Shown: in pieces, positions 33,431 to 42,755 of the stretch
How the letters are laid out: every line of letters starts with the position of its first letter
How positions within the stretch are numbered: the first letter of the stretch is position 1
Source: Gammaproteobacteria bacterium
GTDB lineage: Bacteria > Pseudomonadota > Gammaproteobacteria > Chromatiales > Chromatiaceae
DNA: 64,000 nucleotides
Reading direction: 5' to 3'
Assembly: GCA_009929855.1 (NCBI GenBank)
Contig: RZZN01000013.1
Location: forward strand, 16,651-80,650
Made by a program: the position numbers and the translations under genes
Notes under the pieces: generated by a model
What the model was told of the DNA's origin: nothing
Database searches by the model: none
Seen by the model: the letters and a program-made list of their open reading frames with translations, nothing else

Positions 33431-34521
33431 CCAACGCGATCGGATGCGATGCCGCGGATCAGCTGGTTCCAACCACGTGGACGCCATTCAGTGCGTTGCC
33501 CACCGCCCATGGTCCGCCATTGGCGAGCGCTCGGCTGCGCGCGCAACCAAGCGATTTTCGCGTCGATGAGCAGTTGGGCTTCACGCCGGACGGCACGGGC
33601 GACCATCTGCTGCTGCATGTGCGCAAGACCGACGCCAATACCGAATGGGTGGCACGGCGGCTGGCCAAGCTCGTTGGCGTGCCCGCGGCGGCGATCGGCT
33701 ATGCCGGTCTGAAGGACCGCCATGCCGTCACCACCCAATGGCTGTCGATCCCGCGTCCGCCGGCCGGGCTGCCCGATTGCTCCGGGCTGCGCGAGGACGG
33801 CATCGAGGTGCTGGAGGCGATCCCGCATCGTCGCAAGCTGCGCCGTGGCGCCTTGCGCGGCAATCGGTTCGAGATCATCGCGCGTGACCTGGATCCGCCA
33901 GCGCCCGACCTGGGCGCGCGGATCGCGACCATCCGTGCCCACGGCGTTCCCAACTACTTCGGCGCGCAACGTTTCGGGCGTGACCAGTCCAACCTGCGAC
34001 GGGCTGATGCGCTCTTTGCTGGGACCGCCGCACGGGTCTCGCGCCACCTGTCCGGTCTTTGGCTCTCGGCCGCGCGCTCACAGCTCTTCAACGAGATCCT
34101 CGCCGTGCGCGTGCGTCGCGCCGACTGGGATCATGCGCGCGACGGCGACTGTCTCCAGCTGGACGGCTCGCATGCCTACTTCTTGGCCGAGACCATCGAT
34201 GAGGATTTGACTGCCCGTTGCGCGGCGCTGGACATCCACCCGACCGGTCCACTCTGGGGCAAGGGCGAGCCTCCGACACATGGTCCGGTGCGGCGTCTCG
34301 AGTCCGAGCTCGCCGAGCGTCATCCAGTCTGGTGCGCGGGACTGGCGGCCTTCGGCTTGTGCCAGGAGCGCCGGGCGCTGCGCGTGCCGGTGCCCGATCT
34401 CATCGTCGCATCGCTCCCCGATGGTCTCAGCCTGCGCTTCACATTGCCGGCCGGTGCCTATGCCACTGGTGTCCTGCGTGAGCTCATCGCGACCTCCGAG
34501 CCAGAGCCCATATGCGATTGA
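33427..34521 (+). CDS. truD: tRNA pseudouridine(13) synthase TruD
   Basis: TruD makes pseudouridine 13 in tRNA-Glu. The 364-residue protein (E. coli 349) contains the catalytic aspartate in the family motif [12 protein letters not shown], the early [10 protein letters not shown] block, [11 protein letters not shown], and the C-terminal [14 protein letters not shown]. The ATG at 33427 overlaps the ispF stop. A GTG two codons earlier is possible. The usual continuation surE-pcm-nlpD-rpoS is not seen; gloB follows after 127 non-coding bases. Confidence 0.95.
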   Translation: MTNAIGCDAADQLVPTTWTPFSALPTAHGPPLASARLRAQPSDFRVDEQLGFTPDGTGDHLLLHVRKTDANTEWVARRLAKLVGVPAAAIGYAGLKDRHAVTTQWLSIPRPPAGLPDCSGLREDGIEVLEAIPHRRKLRRGALRGNRFEIIARDLDPPAPDLGARIATIRAHGVPNYFGAQRFGRDQSNLRRADALFAGTAARVSRHLSGLWLSAARSQLFNEILAVRVRRADWDHARDGDCLQLDGSHAYFLAETIDEDLTARCAALDIHPTGPLWGKGEPPTHGPVRRLESELAERHPVWCAGLAAFGLCQERRALRVPVPDLIVASLPDGLSLRFTLPAGAYATGVLRELIATSEPEPICD

Positions 34522-34648
34522 TGAGGCGCGGCTCGTGTCATGCCAGTGTCCAGGCCAGGGCGCGCCCCGGTCCCTCGCTCAGCGCCCGCGGTGCTGACCG
34601 CGCCCCTGGTGACCCGTCCACTGTCATCCCCGTCAGGAGGAGTCAGTC

Positions 34649-35425
34649 ATGATCGAGATCCGTCCGATCTCCGCCTTCGACGACAATTACATCTGGTTGC
34701 TGACCGAGGCGGGTGCGCCGGCGGTGGTGGTCGATCCAGGTGATGCCGACCCGGTCCTGGCGCATCTGCGCGCCGAGGGTCGCCCACTGGGCGCGGTGTT
34801 GATCACGCATCACCATGGCGATCATACCGGAGGGGTCAGCGAGCTGCGCGAGGCCTTTCCAGATCTCCGCGTCTATGGCCCGCGCGATCGCCGCATCCCT
34901 GAGGTCACTGACGCGGTCGGCGAGGGCGATCAGGTCTGCCCCGCGGGGCTCGGCAGCGTCTTTCGCGTCATGGCCGTGCCTGGCCACACCTCGACTCACA
35001 TCGCCTATCTCGGCGCGGGCGCACTCTTTTGTGGTGACACACTCTTCGCGGGCGGGTGCGGCCGCGTCTTCGATGGCACCTTCGAGCAGCTCGCCGGATC
35101 CTTGGATCGCATCGCGGCGCTACCCGGCGAGACACTGGTCTATTGCGCGCATGAATACACCCTGGCCAATCTCGGCTTCGCCCGCTGGGTCGAGCCGGAG
35201 CGCCCAGCGCTCACCGCGCGGATCGCGGCCGAGCAGGCGCGCCGCGCCCAGGGGCGGCCGACGGTCCCCTCGCGACTGGATCTGGAGTGTGCCACCAATC
35301 CGTTCCTGCGCACGCGGGTTCCCGCAGTGATCCACGCCGCCGAGTGTTTCACCGGTCAGACGCTCACCCCTGGAGCCGAGGTCTTCAAGGCCCTGCGGGT
35401 GTGGAAGGACACGCGTTACGATTGA
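34649..35425 (+). CDS. gloB: Hydroxyacylglutathione hydrolase (glyoxalase II)
   Basis: GloB hydrolyses S-lactoylglutathione to lactate and glutathione in methylglyoxal detoxification. The 258-residue metallo-beta-lactamase fold protein has the binuclear metal motif THHHGDHTGG, then VPGHTSTHIAYL, FCGDTLFAGGCGR, and the C-terminal histidine YCAHEYT and NPFLR. It starts with the family-typical IEIRPISAFDDNYIWLL. AGGAGG lies 8-9 bases before the ATG at 34649. The gene is away from the mltD/rnhA neighbourhood it often occupies. Confidence 0.96.
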   Translation: MIEIRPISAFDDNYIWLLTEAGAPAVVVDPGDADPVLAHLRAEGRPLGAVLITHHHGDHTGGVSELREAFPDLRVYGPRDRRIPEVTDAVGEGDQVCPAGLGSVFRVMAVPGHTSTHIAYLGAGALFCGDTLFAGGCGRVFDGTFEQLAGSLDRIAALPGETLVYCAHEYTLANLGFARWVEPERPALTARIAAEQARRAQGRPTVPSRLDLECATNPFLRTRVPAVIHAAECFTGQTLTPGAEVFKALRVWKDTRYD

Positions 35426-35432
35426 TCCCGCC

Positions 35433-36992
35433 ATGCCGACCACCCCACCCAGCCTCGCCCCTTGGCTCTCGGCCCTGCTCGCCACGGCCAGCGGGGCCGT
35501 GCTGGTCTTGGGCTTTGCCCCCTTCGGCTGGTCTCCCCTGGTCCTGGTCGGTCTGCTCGGCCTGCTGATCGCGCTGCGCGATGCATCACCGCGTGCCGGG
35601 TTCTGGCTCGGCTGGCTGTTCGGGGTCGGGCTGATGGGCTTCGGCGTCTTCTGGATCCGGATCAGTCTCAATGAGTTCGGCAACATGCCCGCCTGGGTCG
35701 CGCACCTCCTCAGCGGGGTCTTCGTGGCGGTGATGGCGCTCTACCATGGTCTCTTGGGTTGGCTGCTGCGTCGCTTCGCCCAGGGACCCGCCTGGCTGGT
35801 CCCGCTGCTGCTCCTGCCGGGTCTCTACATCCTCTTGGAATGGCTACGCGGCTGGCTGTTCACCGGGTTTCCCTGGCTGAATCTCGGTTATACCCAGATC
35901 GATGGGCCACTCAGCGGCTATGCCCCCATTGCGGGGGTCTACGGGGTGGGCCTGCTGCTGGTTGGCTCGGCCGGGCTCCTGTATGCCGTGTTCCATTGGG
36001 CAGGTCGCACGCGCTGGATCGCGCTCGCCGTCCTCCTACTCATCTGGGCTGGCGGTCTCTGGTTGCAGCGGGTCACCTGGACCCAGCCCGCTGGACCCCC
36101 ACGATCGGTCGTGGTGGTCCAGGCGAGCATCCCGCAGACCCTGAAATGGGACCCAGACCTTCTGTTCGACACCATGGAGGTCTATTGGGAATTGACTGAG
36201 CCTCATCTCGGCAAGACCCTGGTGGTCTGGCCAGAAACGGCCATCCCCGAGTTTCTGCATCGTGTCAGATCATCCTTCATCACGCCCTTGGCTGCGCGCG
36301 CGCGTGCCGCGGGGACCACGATCGTCCTGGGCATCCCGGTCATGGAGCCGGGCACCAATCGCTATTTCAACGGCTTGCTCAGCATCGGCGCGCACGAGGA
36401 TCTCTATGCCAAGCGTCACCTGGTTCCCTTCGGTGAGTTCATGCCATTCAAGACCTGGCTGGGGCCCCTGGTGGAGCTGTTCGAGATCCCCATGTCCGAT
36501 TTCAGCCGCGGCCGCGCCGAACGTCCGCTCCTGACGGTCGGCGATGCCCTCGCCGGGGTTTCCATCTGCTACGAGGATGCCTTCCCGAGCGAGGTCGCGC
36601 AGGCCCTTCCAGAGGCCGAATTCCTGATCAATGTCAGCAATGATGCCTGGTTCGGCGATTCGCTCGCGCCCCATCAGCATCTTGAGATCGCGCGGATGCG
36701 TGCGCTGGAGAACGAGCGTCATCTGCTGCGCGCGACCAACACCGGCATCTCGGCCATCATCGATCCGCGTGGTCGGCTCCAGGGGACCATCCCCCCCTTC
36801 GTGCGTGGTGATCTCGTGGGTGAGATCGAGCCGCGGGCCGGTGCGACCCCCTTCGCGCGTCTCGGCAACCGGCTCGCCATCGGGCTGGCGCTGAGCCTGA
36901 TCCTCGCGGCCTGGCTCACGCGGCTCATCCATCGGCGGCGGGTCACCGCGCATGGTCGCGATGGTCGCCCGGCGGGGCCGCACGGTTTATGA
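35433..36992 (+). CDS. lnt: Apolipoprotein N-acyltransferase
   Basis: Lnt adds the third acyl chain to lipoproteins at the inner membrane. The 519-residue protein has about seven helices in the first 220 residues, then a periplasmic nitrilase-like domain whose catalytic triad is visible as Glu268 (VWPETAIPE), Lys327 (YAKRHLVPFGEF) and Cys379 (VSICYEDAF). A final helix and a basic tail (RLIHRRRV) follow. Starts 7 bases after gloB. In-window clients would include MltD, FlgH and the ABC binding protein. Confidence 0.95.
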   Translation: MPTTPPSLAPWLSALLATASGAVLVLGFAPFGWSPLVLVGLLGLLIALRDASPRAGFWLGWLFGVGLMGFGVFWIRISLNEFGNMPAWVAHLLSGVFVAVMALYHGLLGWLLRRFAQGPAWLVPLLLLPGLYILLEWLRGWLFTGFPWLNLGYTQIDGPLSGYAPIAGVYGVGLLLVGSAGLLYAVFHWAGRTRWIALAVLLLIWAGGLWLQRVTWTQPAGPPRSVVVVQASIPQTLKWDPDLLFDTMEVYWELTEPHLGKTLVVWPETAIPEFLHRVRSSFITPLAARARAAGTTIVLGIPVMEPGTNRYFNGLLSIGAHEDLYAKRHLVPFGEFMPFKTWLGPLVELFEIPMSDFSRGRAERPLLTVGDALAGVSICYEDAFPSEVAQALPEAEFLINVSNDAWFGDSLAPHQHLEIARMRALENERHLLRATNTGISAIIDPRGRLQGTIPPFVRGDLVGEIEPRAGATPFARLGNRLAIGLALSLILAAWLTRLIHRRRVTAHGRDGRPAGPHGL

Positions 36993-37022
36993 TGGTCTGC
37001 GCTAACGCGGAGTGAATCGACA

Positions 37023-37538
37023 GTGAAGGCCCTGATCCTCTTTTTCATCGAGCTCTGTGCCATGCGGCGGGGTCCGCAGGATTTGCCCGCCGCCCCCCTG
37101 TTGTTGGCGTTGATGGCGATCGCCAGTCTGCTCACGGGCCTCCTGATCGGCCTGGTGGCCGGTCTGCCACTCGGCTCCGGATTGACGCAGTCACTGGCCG
37201 AGCTCGCCTTGACCCTGGGCGCGCTCTATGCGGCATTGCGTCTACTGGGGCGAGATGCGCGTTTCCTCCAGGCGGCGACCGCCTTGCTCGGCGCCGGTGT
37301 GCTCATCGGTTTGCTCGCCGTGGTCCCGCTCAGCCTCAATCCAACCGGTTCGCAGGAGACCGACCTGGCCGCGCTCGGCGCCCTCATGCTGCTGGCGCTG
37401 GTGGTCTGGAGTCTGGTCGTGACCGGGCATATCCTGCGCCATACCTTCGAGATCACGCTCGGCCAAGGCGTAGCCGTGGCCGTCGCCTTCAAGATCTCGA
37501 CCCTGATATTGATCGGCAGCCTCTTTCGAGCCGCCTGA
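37023..37538 (+). CDS. Conserved hypothetical membrane protein upstream of mpl
   Basis: A 171-residue integral membrane protein with about four to five helices and a short N-terminal segment, CAMRRGPQDLPAAPLLL, that I associate with an uncharacterised family found near mpl/ubiX in gammaproteobacteria. No catalytic motif is visible. GTG start at 37023 with GGAG about 10 bases upstream. It lies 30 bases after lnt and 14 before mpl, so it probably belongs to a lnt-mpl-ubiX transcript. Function unknown. Confidence 0.7.
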   Translation: MKALILFFIELCAMRRGPQDLPAAPLLLALMAIASLLTGLLIGLVAGLPLGSGLTQSLAELALTLGALYAALRLLGRDARFLQAATALLGAGVLIGLLAVVPLSLNPTGSQETDLAALGALMLLALVVWSLVVTGHILRHTFEITLGQGVAVAVAFKISTLILIGSLFRAA

Positions 37539-37552
37539 GGAGTCGTGCACGC

Positions 37553-38911
37553 ATGCATCTGCATATTCTGGGGATCTGTGGAACCTTCATGGGTGGCATC
37601 GCCCTGTTGGCCCGCGCGCTGGGCCACCGGGTGAGCGGGTCGGACACCAATGTCTATCCACCGATGAGCACGCAGCTCGCGGCGGCCGGGATCGCTCTGA
37701 TGGAGGGCTATGACCCCGCCCATCTGGATCCGGCCCCGGATGTCGTGGTCGTGGGCAACGCCATGCGCCGCGGCATCCCGGCGGTCGAGGCGATGCTCGA
37801 TCAGGGTCTACGCTATTGCTCGGGACCCGAGTGGCTGCGCGAGAATCTACTGGTCGATCGCTGGGTGCTGGCGGTCGCCGGCACCCACGGCAAGACCACC
37901 ACCGCCAGCATGCTGGCCTGGGTGCTCGAGGCGGCCGGGCTCGCGCCGGGATTCCTGATCGGCGGGGTGCCGCGCGATTTCGGTGTCTCGGCGCGCCTGG
38001 GCGCGGCACCCTTCTTCGTGGTCGAGGCCGATGAGTACGACACCGCCTTTTTCGACAAGCGCTCCAAGTTCGTCCACTATCGCCCGGCGACCCTGATCCT
38101 CAACAATCTCGAGTTCGACCATGCCGACATCTTCGACGATCTCGGGCAGATCCAACGCCAGTTCCATCATCTGGTGCGCACCGTCCCGGGGCGTGGACTG
38201 ATCCTGCACCCCGCCGCCGATCCCGCGCTCGCGACGGTTTTGGCCATGGGCTGCTGGACAGCGTGCGAGACATTCGGCCCTGGTGGGCGCTGGGGCGCGC
38301 GCCTGATCGAGCCGGATGGCTCGCGTTTCCAGGTGCTGCTCGACGGACAGATCCAGGGCGAGATCGCCTGGGGACAGACTGGTCGACACAATGTGAGCAA
38401 TGCGCTGGCGGCCATCGCCGCGGCACGGCATGCTGGTGTGCCGGTCGCGGTCGCGCTCGCGGCACTGGCCCGATTTCAGGGGGTGCGACGGCGCATGGAG
38501 CCGCGTGGCGAGGCCGGCGGGGTGGTGGTCTATGACGACTTCGCCCATCATCCCACCGCGATCGCGGTCACGCTCGAGGGGTTGCGCCAGCGGGTTGGGG
38601 ATCAGCGCATCCTGGCCGTGCTCGAACCGCGCTCCAACACCATGCGTCTGGGCGTGCACAACGACACCCTGGCGGCCTCGCTCCAAGCGGCCGATCGGGT
38701 CTTCGTCTATGCCCCGACCGATTTGGACTGGGATGCCGCGCCAGTCTTCGCGCCGCTCGGCGAGCGCGTGGCGGTGCATGCGCGGGTGGCGACACTCATC
38801 GACGCCGTGATCGCGCAGGCGCGCGCTGGCGATCATCTACTGGTCATGAGCAACGGTGGCTTCGAGGGGATCCATCAACGTCTGCTCGAGCGCTTGGGAC
38901 ACAGCCGCTGA
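37553..38911 (+). CDS. mpl: UDP-N-acetylmuramate:tripeptide ligase Mpl
   Basis: Mpl recycles cell-wall tripeptide by ligating it to UDP-MurNAc. The 452-residue Mur-ligase has the three-domain layout: HILGICGTFMGGIALLAR and SGSDTNVYPPMS in the nucleotide-sugar domain, the ATP-binding P-loop VAGTHGKTTTASM, NNLEFDHADIFDDL, and the C-terminal domain with YDDFAHHPTAI and LEPRSNTMRLG. These last motifs separate Mpl from MurC. GGAG precedes the ATG at 37553. ubiX follows. Confidence 0.96.
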   Translation: MHLHILGICGTFMGGIALLARALGHRVSGSDTNVYPPMSTQLAAAGIALMEGYDPAHLDPAPDVVVVGNAMRRGIPAVEAMLDQGLRYCSGPEWLRENLLVDRWVLAVAGTHGKTTTASMLAWVLEAAGLAPGFLIGGVPRDFGVSARLGAAPFFVVEADEYDTAFFDKRSKFVHYRPATLILNNLEFDHADIFDDLGQIQRQFHHLVRTVPGRGLILHPAADPALATVLAMGCWTACETFGPGGRWGARLIEPDGSRFQVLLDGQIQGEIAWGQTGRHNVSNALAAIAAARHAGVPVAVALAALARFQGVRRRMEPRGEAGGVVVYDDFAHHPTAIAVTLEGLRQRVGDQRILAVLEPRSNTMRLGVHNDTLAASLQAADRVFVYAPTDLDWDAAPVFAPLGERVAVHARVATLIDAVIAQARAGDHLLVMSNGGFEGIHQRLLERLGHSR

Positions 38912-38942
38912 GTCTATCGCGATGATCGCAGGAGCCGCCGCC

Positions 38943-39596
38943 GTGAGCACATCCATCAGTCCCCGGCCGAAGACCATCACGGTCGCCTTGACCGGTGCCT
39001 CGGGGGCGCAGTACGGTCTGCGTCTGGTCGAGGCGCTGCTCGCCGCGGGTCATGGTGTCTATCTGCTGATCTCGCAAGCCGCCCAGGTGGTTCTGAGCAT
39101 GGAGCTGGATCTCGAGGTGCCCGCCCGTCCAGCCGAGGCCGAAGTCTTTCTGAGCGAGTATTTCGGTGCACCAGCTGGCCAATTGCGGGTTTTCGGCCGT
39201 CAGCAATGGACCGCCCCGGTGGCCAGTGGGAGCAATCCGGCCGATGCCATGGTCGTCTGTCCCTGCACCACTGGGACGCTTGCCAGTATCGCGGGTGGGA
39301 TCTCGGCCGATCTGATCGACCGCGCCGCGGATGTGACACTCAAGGAGGGGCGCAAGCTGATCCTGGTGGTCCGCGAGACACCCTTCACGATCATCCATCT
39401 CGAAAACATGCTGCGGCTCGCCCGTGCCGGGGCGGTCATCATGCCGGCCAATCCTGGCTTCTATTTCAGACCGACCCAGATCGAGGAGATCATCGACTTC
39501 ATGGTGGCGCGCATCCTCGATCATCTCGGTGTGCCCAATGACCTGGCCCCGCGTTGGGGTGCGCTCGGATCCGGGGAAACCGAGCGGGGGGACTGA
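38943..39596 (+). CDS. ubiX: Flavin prenyltransferase UbiX
   Basis: UbiX prenylates FMN to give the cofactor for the UbiD decarboxylase of ubiquinone synthesis. The 217-residue flavoprotein has VALTGASGAQYGLRLVEALL, the serine-rich ASGSNPADAMVVCPCTTGTLASIA, RETPFTIIHLENMLRL and the C-terminal MPANPGFYFRP. GTG at 38943 is chosen since AGGAG (38930-38934) is exactly 8 bases upstream; an ATG at 38922 would add 7 residues. Convergent with motD after 88 bases. Confidence 0.94.
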   Translation: MSTSISPRPKTITVALTGASGAQYGLRLVEALLAAGHGVYLLISQAAQVVLSMELDLEVPARPAEAEVFLSEYFGAPAGQLRVFGRQQWTAPVASGSNPADAMVVCPCTTGTLASIAGGISADLIDRAADVTLKEGRKLILVVRETPFTIIHLENMLRLARAGAVIMPANPGFYFRPTQIEEIIDFMVARILDHLGVPNDLAPRWGALGSGETERGD

Positions 39597-39684
39597 CAGG
39601 CCAGGCTCAGCGGGCAATCCGGCCACCTCGCGGAGCGGATGACCGGTCGCGCAGATGACCACCGCCGCGTGCGAGCCGTCATCT

Positions 39685-40566
39685 TCAGGGTTCCTGGGCA
39701 GGCTTGACGGGTGCTTGAATGCCGACTGGGCTCAACGGACTGCCAGGATCGATTGGGTTGATCAGACCGAGCGATGAGGCCGATCGCTTGATGGTTGGCA
39801 TCTCGATGATGATGGCCACGCGGCGATTACGCTCGCGTCCCTCGGGTGTGGCATTGTCACCCACGGGTCGCTGATCGGCATAGCCGGCCACGTTCAGTCG
39901 GCCCGCGTCCAGACCGCTCTCGATGAACACCCGCACGACCTGCGCGGCACGTCCGGCGGACAGCTCCCAATTGGATGGAAACCGGGCGTTCGAGATGGGT
40001 GTGCTGTCGGTGTGTCCCTCGACCTTGATTGGAAAGCTGGCCTCGGACAAGACCTGGGCCAACAGACGCAGCGGCGAGAGCGCCAGCGGATCGAGATCGG
40101 CCTGGCCGGCCTTGAAGAGCAGATTCGACGAGATATCGATCTGGATCCCCGAGTCATTGTCACCCACGCTGATCTTCCCGTCCTGGATCAGCGGCGAGAG
40201 CACCTGACGGATCTCACGCGCCATCCGGCGCATGCGATCGCTCGCCTCTCGAATCAAGACCTCATCTTCCGAGGGCATGGGGATGATCAAGGGGCTGGGT
40301 TTGATCGTCTGCACCGCGGGAATGATGCCATCGCGACCCTCGAGGAGCCCTCCGCCCCGGAAGGCGCTCGAGAAGGATCCGGAGAGCGCACGCACCTTGG
40401 TCTCGTCGATGCTCGACATGGCGAACAAGACCACGAAGAAGGCGAACATCAGGGTGATGAAATCGGCATACGAGATCAACCAGCGGTTGAGATCCTCGTA
40501 TTCATAGCTGGTTGGGCCACGCCAGCGTCCATACTTGCGGATCCTGCCGCGTCTGCGCCTCGTCAT
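39685..40566 (-). CDS. motD: Flagellar motor stator protein MotD (MotB family)
   Basis: This is the peptidoglycan-anchored stator subunit. The 293-residue protein has a basic N-terminus, one membrane helix with the proton-carrying Asp35 in SYADFITLMFAFFVV, and a C-terminal OmpA-like domain (VEGHTDSTPIS, NWELSAGRA, GYADQRPV) that grips the cell wall. It resembles MotD of Pseudomonas (stator set MotCD) more than classic MotB; annotators may simply call it motB. The ATG at 40566 overlaps the motC stop by 4 bases, so the stator subunits are coupled. Confidence 0.9.
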   Translation of the reverse strand: MTRRRRGRIRKYGRWRGPTSYEYEDLNRWLISYADFITLMFAFFVVLFAMSSIDETKVRALSGSFSSAFRGGGLLEGRDGIIPAVQTIKPSPLIIPMPSEDEVLIREASDRMRRMAREIRQVLSPLIQDGKISVGDNDSGIQIDISSNLLFKAGQADLDPLALSPLRLLAQVLSEASFPIKVEGHTDSTPISNARFPSNWELSAGRAAQVVRVFIESGLDAGRLNVAGYADQRPVGDNATPEGRERNRRVAIIIEMPTIKRSASSLGLINPIDPGSPLSPVGIQAPVKPAQEP

Positions 40567-41324
40567 GTCAAGACAGATCCCGCGCTTGCCAAGTGGCTCT
40601 GCATCCGCTCCTTGATCAGGCGTGTGTTGGTCTCCTCGGCGATACTGACGATCCCCTCGATCTGGATCAGACGCAGCAGGACGAGCTCGTTGATGTGTTG
40701 CATCAGCTTCTTGTAGACCGGCAGATAGACTAGGTTGGCCAAGCCGATGCCGTAGATGGTCGCGACGAAGGCAACCGCGATCCCGGCACCGATCTTCGCC
40801 GGCTCGGTGATGTTGTCCATGGTGTGGATCAGACCCATCACGGCACCCAGGATGCCCATGGTTGGCGAATAGCCGGCCGCTGACTCCCAGAACCGCGCAC
40901 GCCGGCGCAGGTGGCTCTCCCACGCATTGAGCTCATTGTGCATGAGCTCTTCGATCTGTCCCGGCTCGAGACCATTGATCACCATGCGCAGTCCGTTGGC
41001 CAGGAATGGATCGGCCACGTCCTCGATCTCTTTTTCGAGGCCGAGCAGGGTGGTGCGCCGCGCCGTTTGGCTCCAATCGATGATCTGCTCGATCGCCGCC
41101 TGATGGTCGATCGTCGGCGGCCAGAAGGCCCATTTGGCGATGCGCAGGCTCGCGATGACATCGGGTGCCGAGGATTGCAGCAAGAGCGCCGCCGCGGTCC
41201 CTCCGACGACGATGAAGAAGGCCGTCGGCTGCACGAGCGCGGCGATGGTGCCTCCCTCGAAGACTTGACCGAGAAAGACGACCGCGAGACCCAGGGCGAG
41301 ACCGACGAAGCTGATTCTATCCAT
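40563..41324 (-). CDS. motC: Flagellar motor stator protein MotC (MotA family)
   Basis: This is the ion-channel stator partner of MotD. The 253-residue protein has four membrane helices, with SYSPTMGILGAVMGLIHTM-like text (AGYSPTMGILGAVMG) in helix 3 and AVAFVATIYGIGLANLVYLP in helix 4, and a cytoplasmic loop carrying charged residues that contact FliG. It resembles the MotC branch (about 246 residues) and is placed directly after fliA, as motCD genes are near the fliA-che cluster in Pseudomonas. Stop of fliA is 12 bases upstream. No che genes follow. Confidence 0.9.
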   Translation of the reverse strand: MDRISFVGLALGLAVVFLGQVFEGGTIAALVQPTAFFIVVGGTAAALLLQSSAPDVIASLRIAKWAFWPPTIDHQAAIEQIIDWSQTARRTTLLGLEKEIEDVADPFLANGLRMVINGLEPGQIEELMHNELNAWESHLRRRARFWESAAGYSPTMGILGAVMGLIHTMDNITEPAKIGAGIAVAFVATIYGIGLANLVYLPVYKKLMQHINELVLLRLIQIEGIVSIAEETNTRLIKERMQSHLASAGSVLT

Positions 41325-41336
41325 CTCAAGGGTCGC

Positions 41337-42131
41337 TCAACCGATATCCTCGGGTCTGGAGGGTGTTTTGGGGGGGCGTCCGCGCCTGACGCTCATGCGC
41401 GAATCGTCGCCCTCCAGGACACTGGCGCGTAGGCGCGCGACGGCTTGGCCATGCAGTTGACACACGCGCGACTCGCTGACCCCGAGCACGGCGCCGATCT
41501 CGCGTAGGTTCAATTCATCCGAGTAATAGAGTCCCATGACCAGCTTTTCGCGCTCGGGCAGTGCGGCGATCGCCTTGACCAGACGGGTGCGCAGATCCTG
41601 ATCCTCCAGGATCTCGATCGGATTGGTGCGGGTCTCGCCGAGCTGCCGATCGAGAAAGCCCTCGTCCTCATGCTCGGCGAGGTCTTCGAGATGGACCAGT
41701 GGATGGCCGTGTGCCTTGCGCAGCAGCGCATGATAGTCGGGCAGCGACAACTGAAGATGCGCAGCGATCTCGCTCTCGCTCGGTTGACGCCCCAACGCGT
41801 TTTGCAGGACATGCAGCGCGGCATCGAGTCGCCGCATGCTCTGACGCGCGCTGCGTGGCAGCCAGTCGTTGTCGCGCAGACCGTCGAGCATGGCACCACG
41901 CACCCGTTGCACGGCATAGGTCTCGAACTGGGCGCCTTGTCCGGGGGTGAAGCGCTGATTGGCATCGATGAGACCGAGCATGCCGTATTGCACCAGGTCA
42001 TCGACCTCGACATTGGCGGGCAGACGCGCCATCAACTGATAGGCGATGCGTTGCACCAGTGGGGCGAAGCGCTCGATCAACTCGGACTGATCGAATGCCG
42101 CCGTGTTGGCGTACAGTCTTTCAGGCTGCAT
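41337..42131 (-). CDS. fliA: Flagellar sigma factor FliA (sigma-28)
   Basis: FliA directs RNA polymerase to late flagellar and chemotaxis genes and is held by FlgM. The 264-residue protein has region 2 (RIAYQLMARLPANVEVDDLVQYGMLGLIDA, with QFETYAVQRVRGAMLD), region 3, and region 4 with a helix-turn-helix (LNLREIGAVLGVSESRVCQLHGQA). The ATG at 42131 lies inside the end of the FlhG-like gene (11-base overlap). An ATG at 42149 is possible; neither has a clear ribosome-binding site, suggesting coupling. Confidence 0.95.
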   Translation of the reverse strand: MQPERLYANTAAFDQSELIERFAPLVQRIAYQLMARLPANVEVDDLVQYGMLGLIDANQRFTPGQGAQFETYAVQRVRGAMLDGLRDNDWLPRSARQSMRRLDAALHVLQNALGRQPSESEIAAHLQLSLPDYHALLRKAHGHPLVHLEDLAEHEDEGFLDRQLGETRTNPIEILEDQDLRTRLVKAIAALPEREKLVMGLYYSDELNLREIGAVLGVSESRVCQLHGQAVARLRASVLEGDDSRMSVRRGRPPKTPSRPEDIG

Positions 42132-42747
42132 GTGACATCGATGAGCCATTGCGCGGCGCGGGCGTGCCCGAGACCAATCCAGGCGCGCTCGGCGTGGTCT
42201 CCGCGTGCCTCGTGACCAGCGCACGCGCGACCTGCGCGCCAAATCCCGGGCTCTCGAGCTGACCCAGCCAGACTGGCGTGATTCCGAAGTGTCGTTGCAG
42301 CGCCGCGTCGAGCCCTTGGGCGAAACGCAGCGCCGCGCGTCGGTCAGGTGAGCCCCTGGTCACGCACAGGATGCGTCTGGCCCCTGATCGGGCCAGCAGA
42401 CCGCAGCGCGTAAAGGCGCCGCGGACCCCGGCGATGCTGGTCTCGGCGAGCACGAGATGGGTCGCCTCATCCAGTGGCAGCCAGCCAAAGCGATGATCGG
42501 CGAGGATGATCAAGAGCTCGGCACCATGTCCGCGGCGCAGCGCCGCGCGGACCCGTCTGCTCGAGGCTGGTCCCTGGCGACCATCCACGAGCATGACGCT
42601 CGGGGCTTGAAGCGCGACCTCTTGCACCGCCAACGCGGTACCCTGATCAACCTGACCACCGGTCCCGTGGATGGCGAGGATCGGTTGCAGACGAGTCGCG
42701 AAGAGCGCGCGCAAGCCGGCGGCCTGGTCCGATGAGTGGTCGTTCAT
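42121..42747 (-). CDS. FlhG/FleN-like protein with degenerate P-loop
   Basis: Position between flhF and fliA and a ParA/MinD-like outline (P-loop region, then VMLVDGRQG where FlhG has VLLLDAD.G) identify this as the FlhG/FleN slot. The 208-residue product is well short of the usual 270-300. The deviant Walker A (SGKGGVGKT in active proteins) reads HGTGGQVDQGT at 27-37 with both lysines missing. ATP hydrolysis is therefore unlikely; it may keep a structural or partner-binding role in controlling flagellar number with FlhF. ATG at 42747, 8 bases after flhF. Confidence 0.65.
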   Translation of the reverse strand: MNDHSSDQAAGLRALFATRLQPILAIHGTGGQVDQGTALAVQEVALQAPSVMLVDGRQGPASSRRVRAALRRGHGAELLIILADHRFGWLPLDEATHLVLAETSIAGVRGAFTRCGLLARSGARRILCVTRGSPDRRAALRFAQGLDAALQRHFGITPVWLGQLESPGFGAQVARALVTRHAETTPSAPGLVSGTPAPRNGSSMSHAA

Positions 42748-42755
42748 GTCACCGA

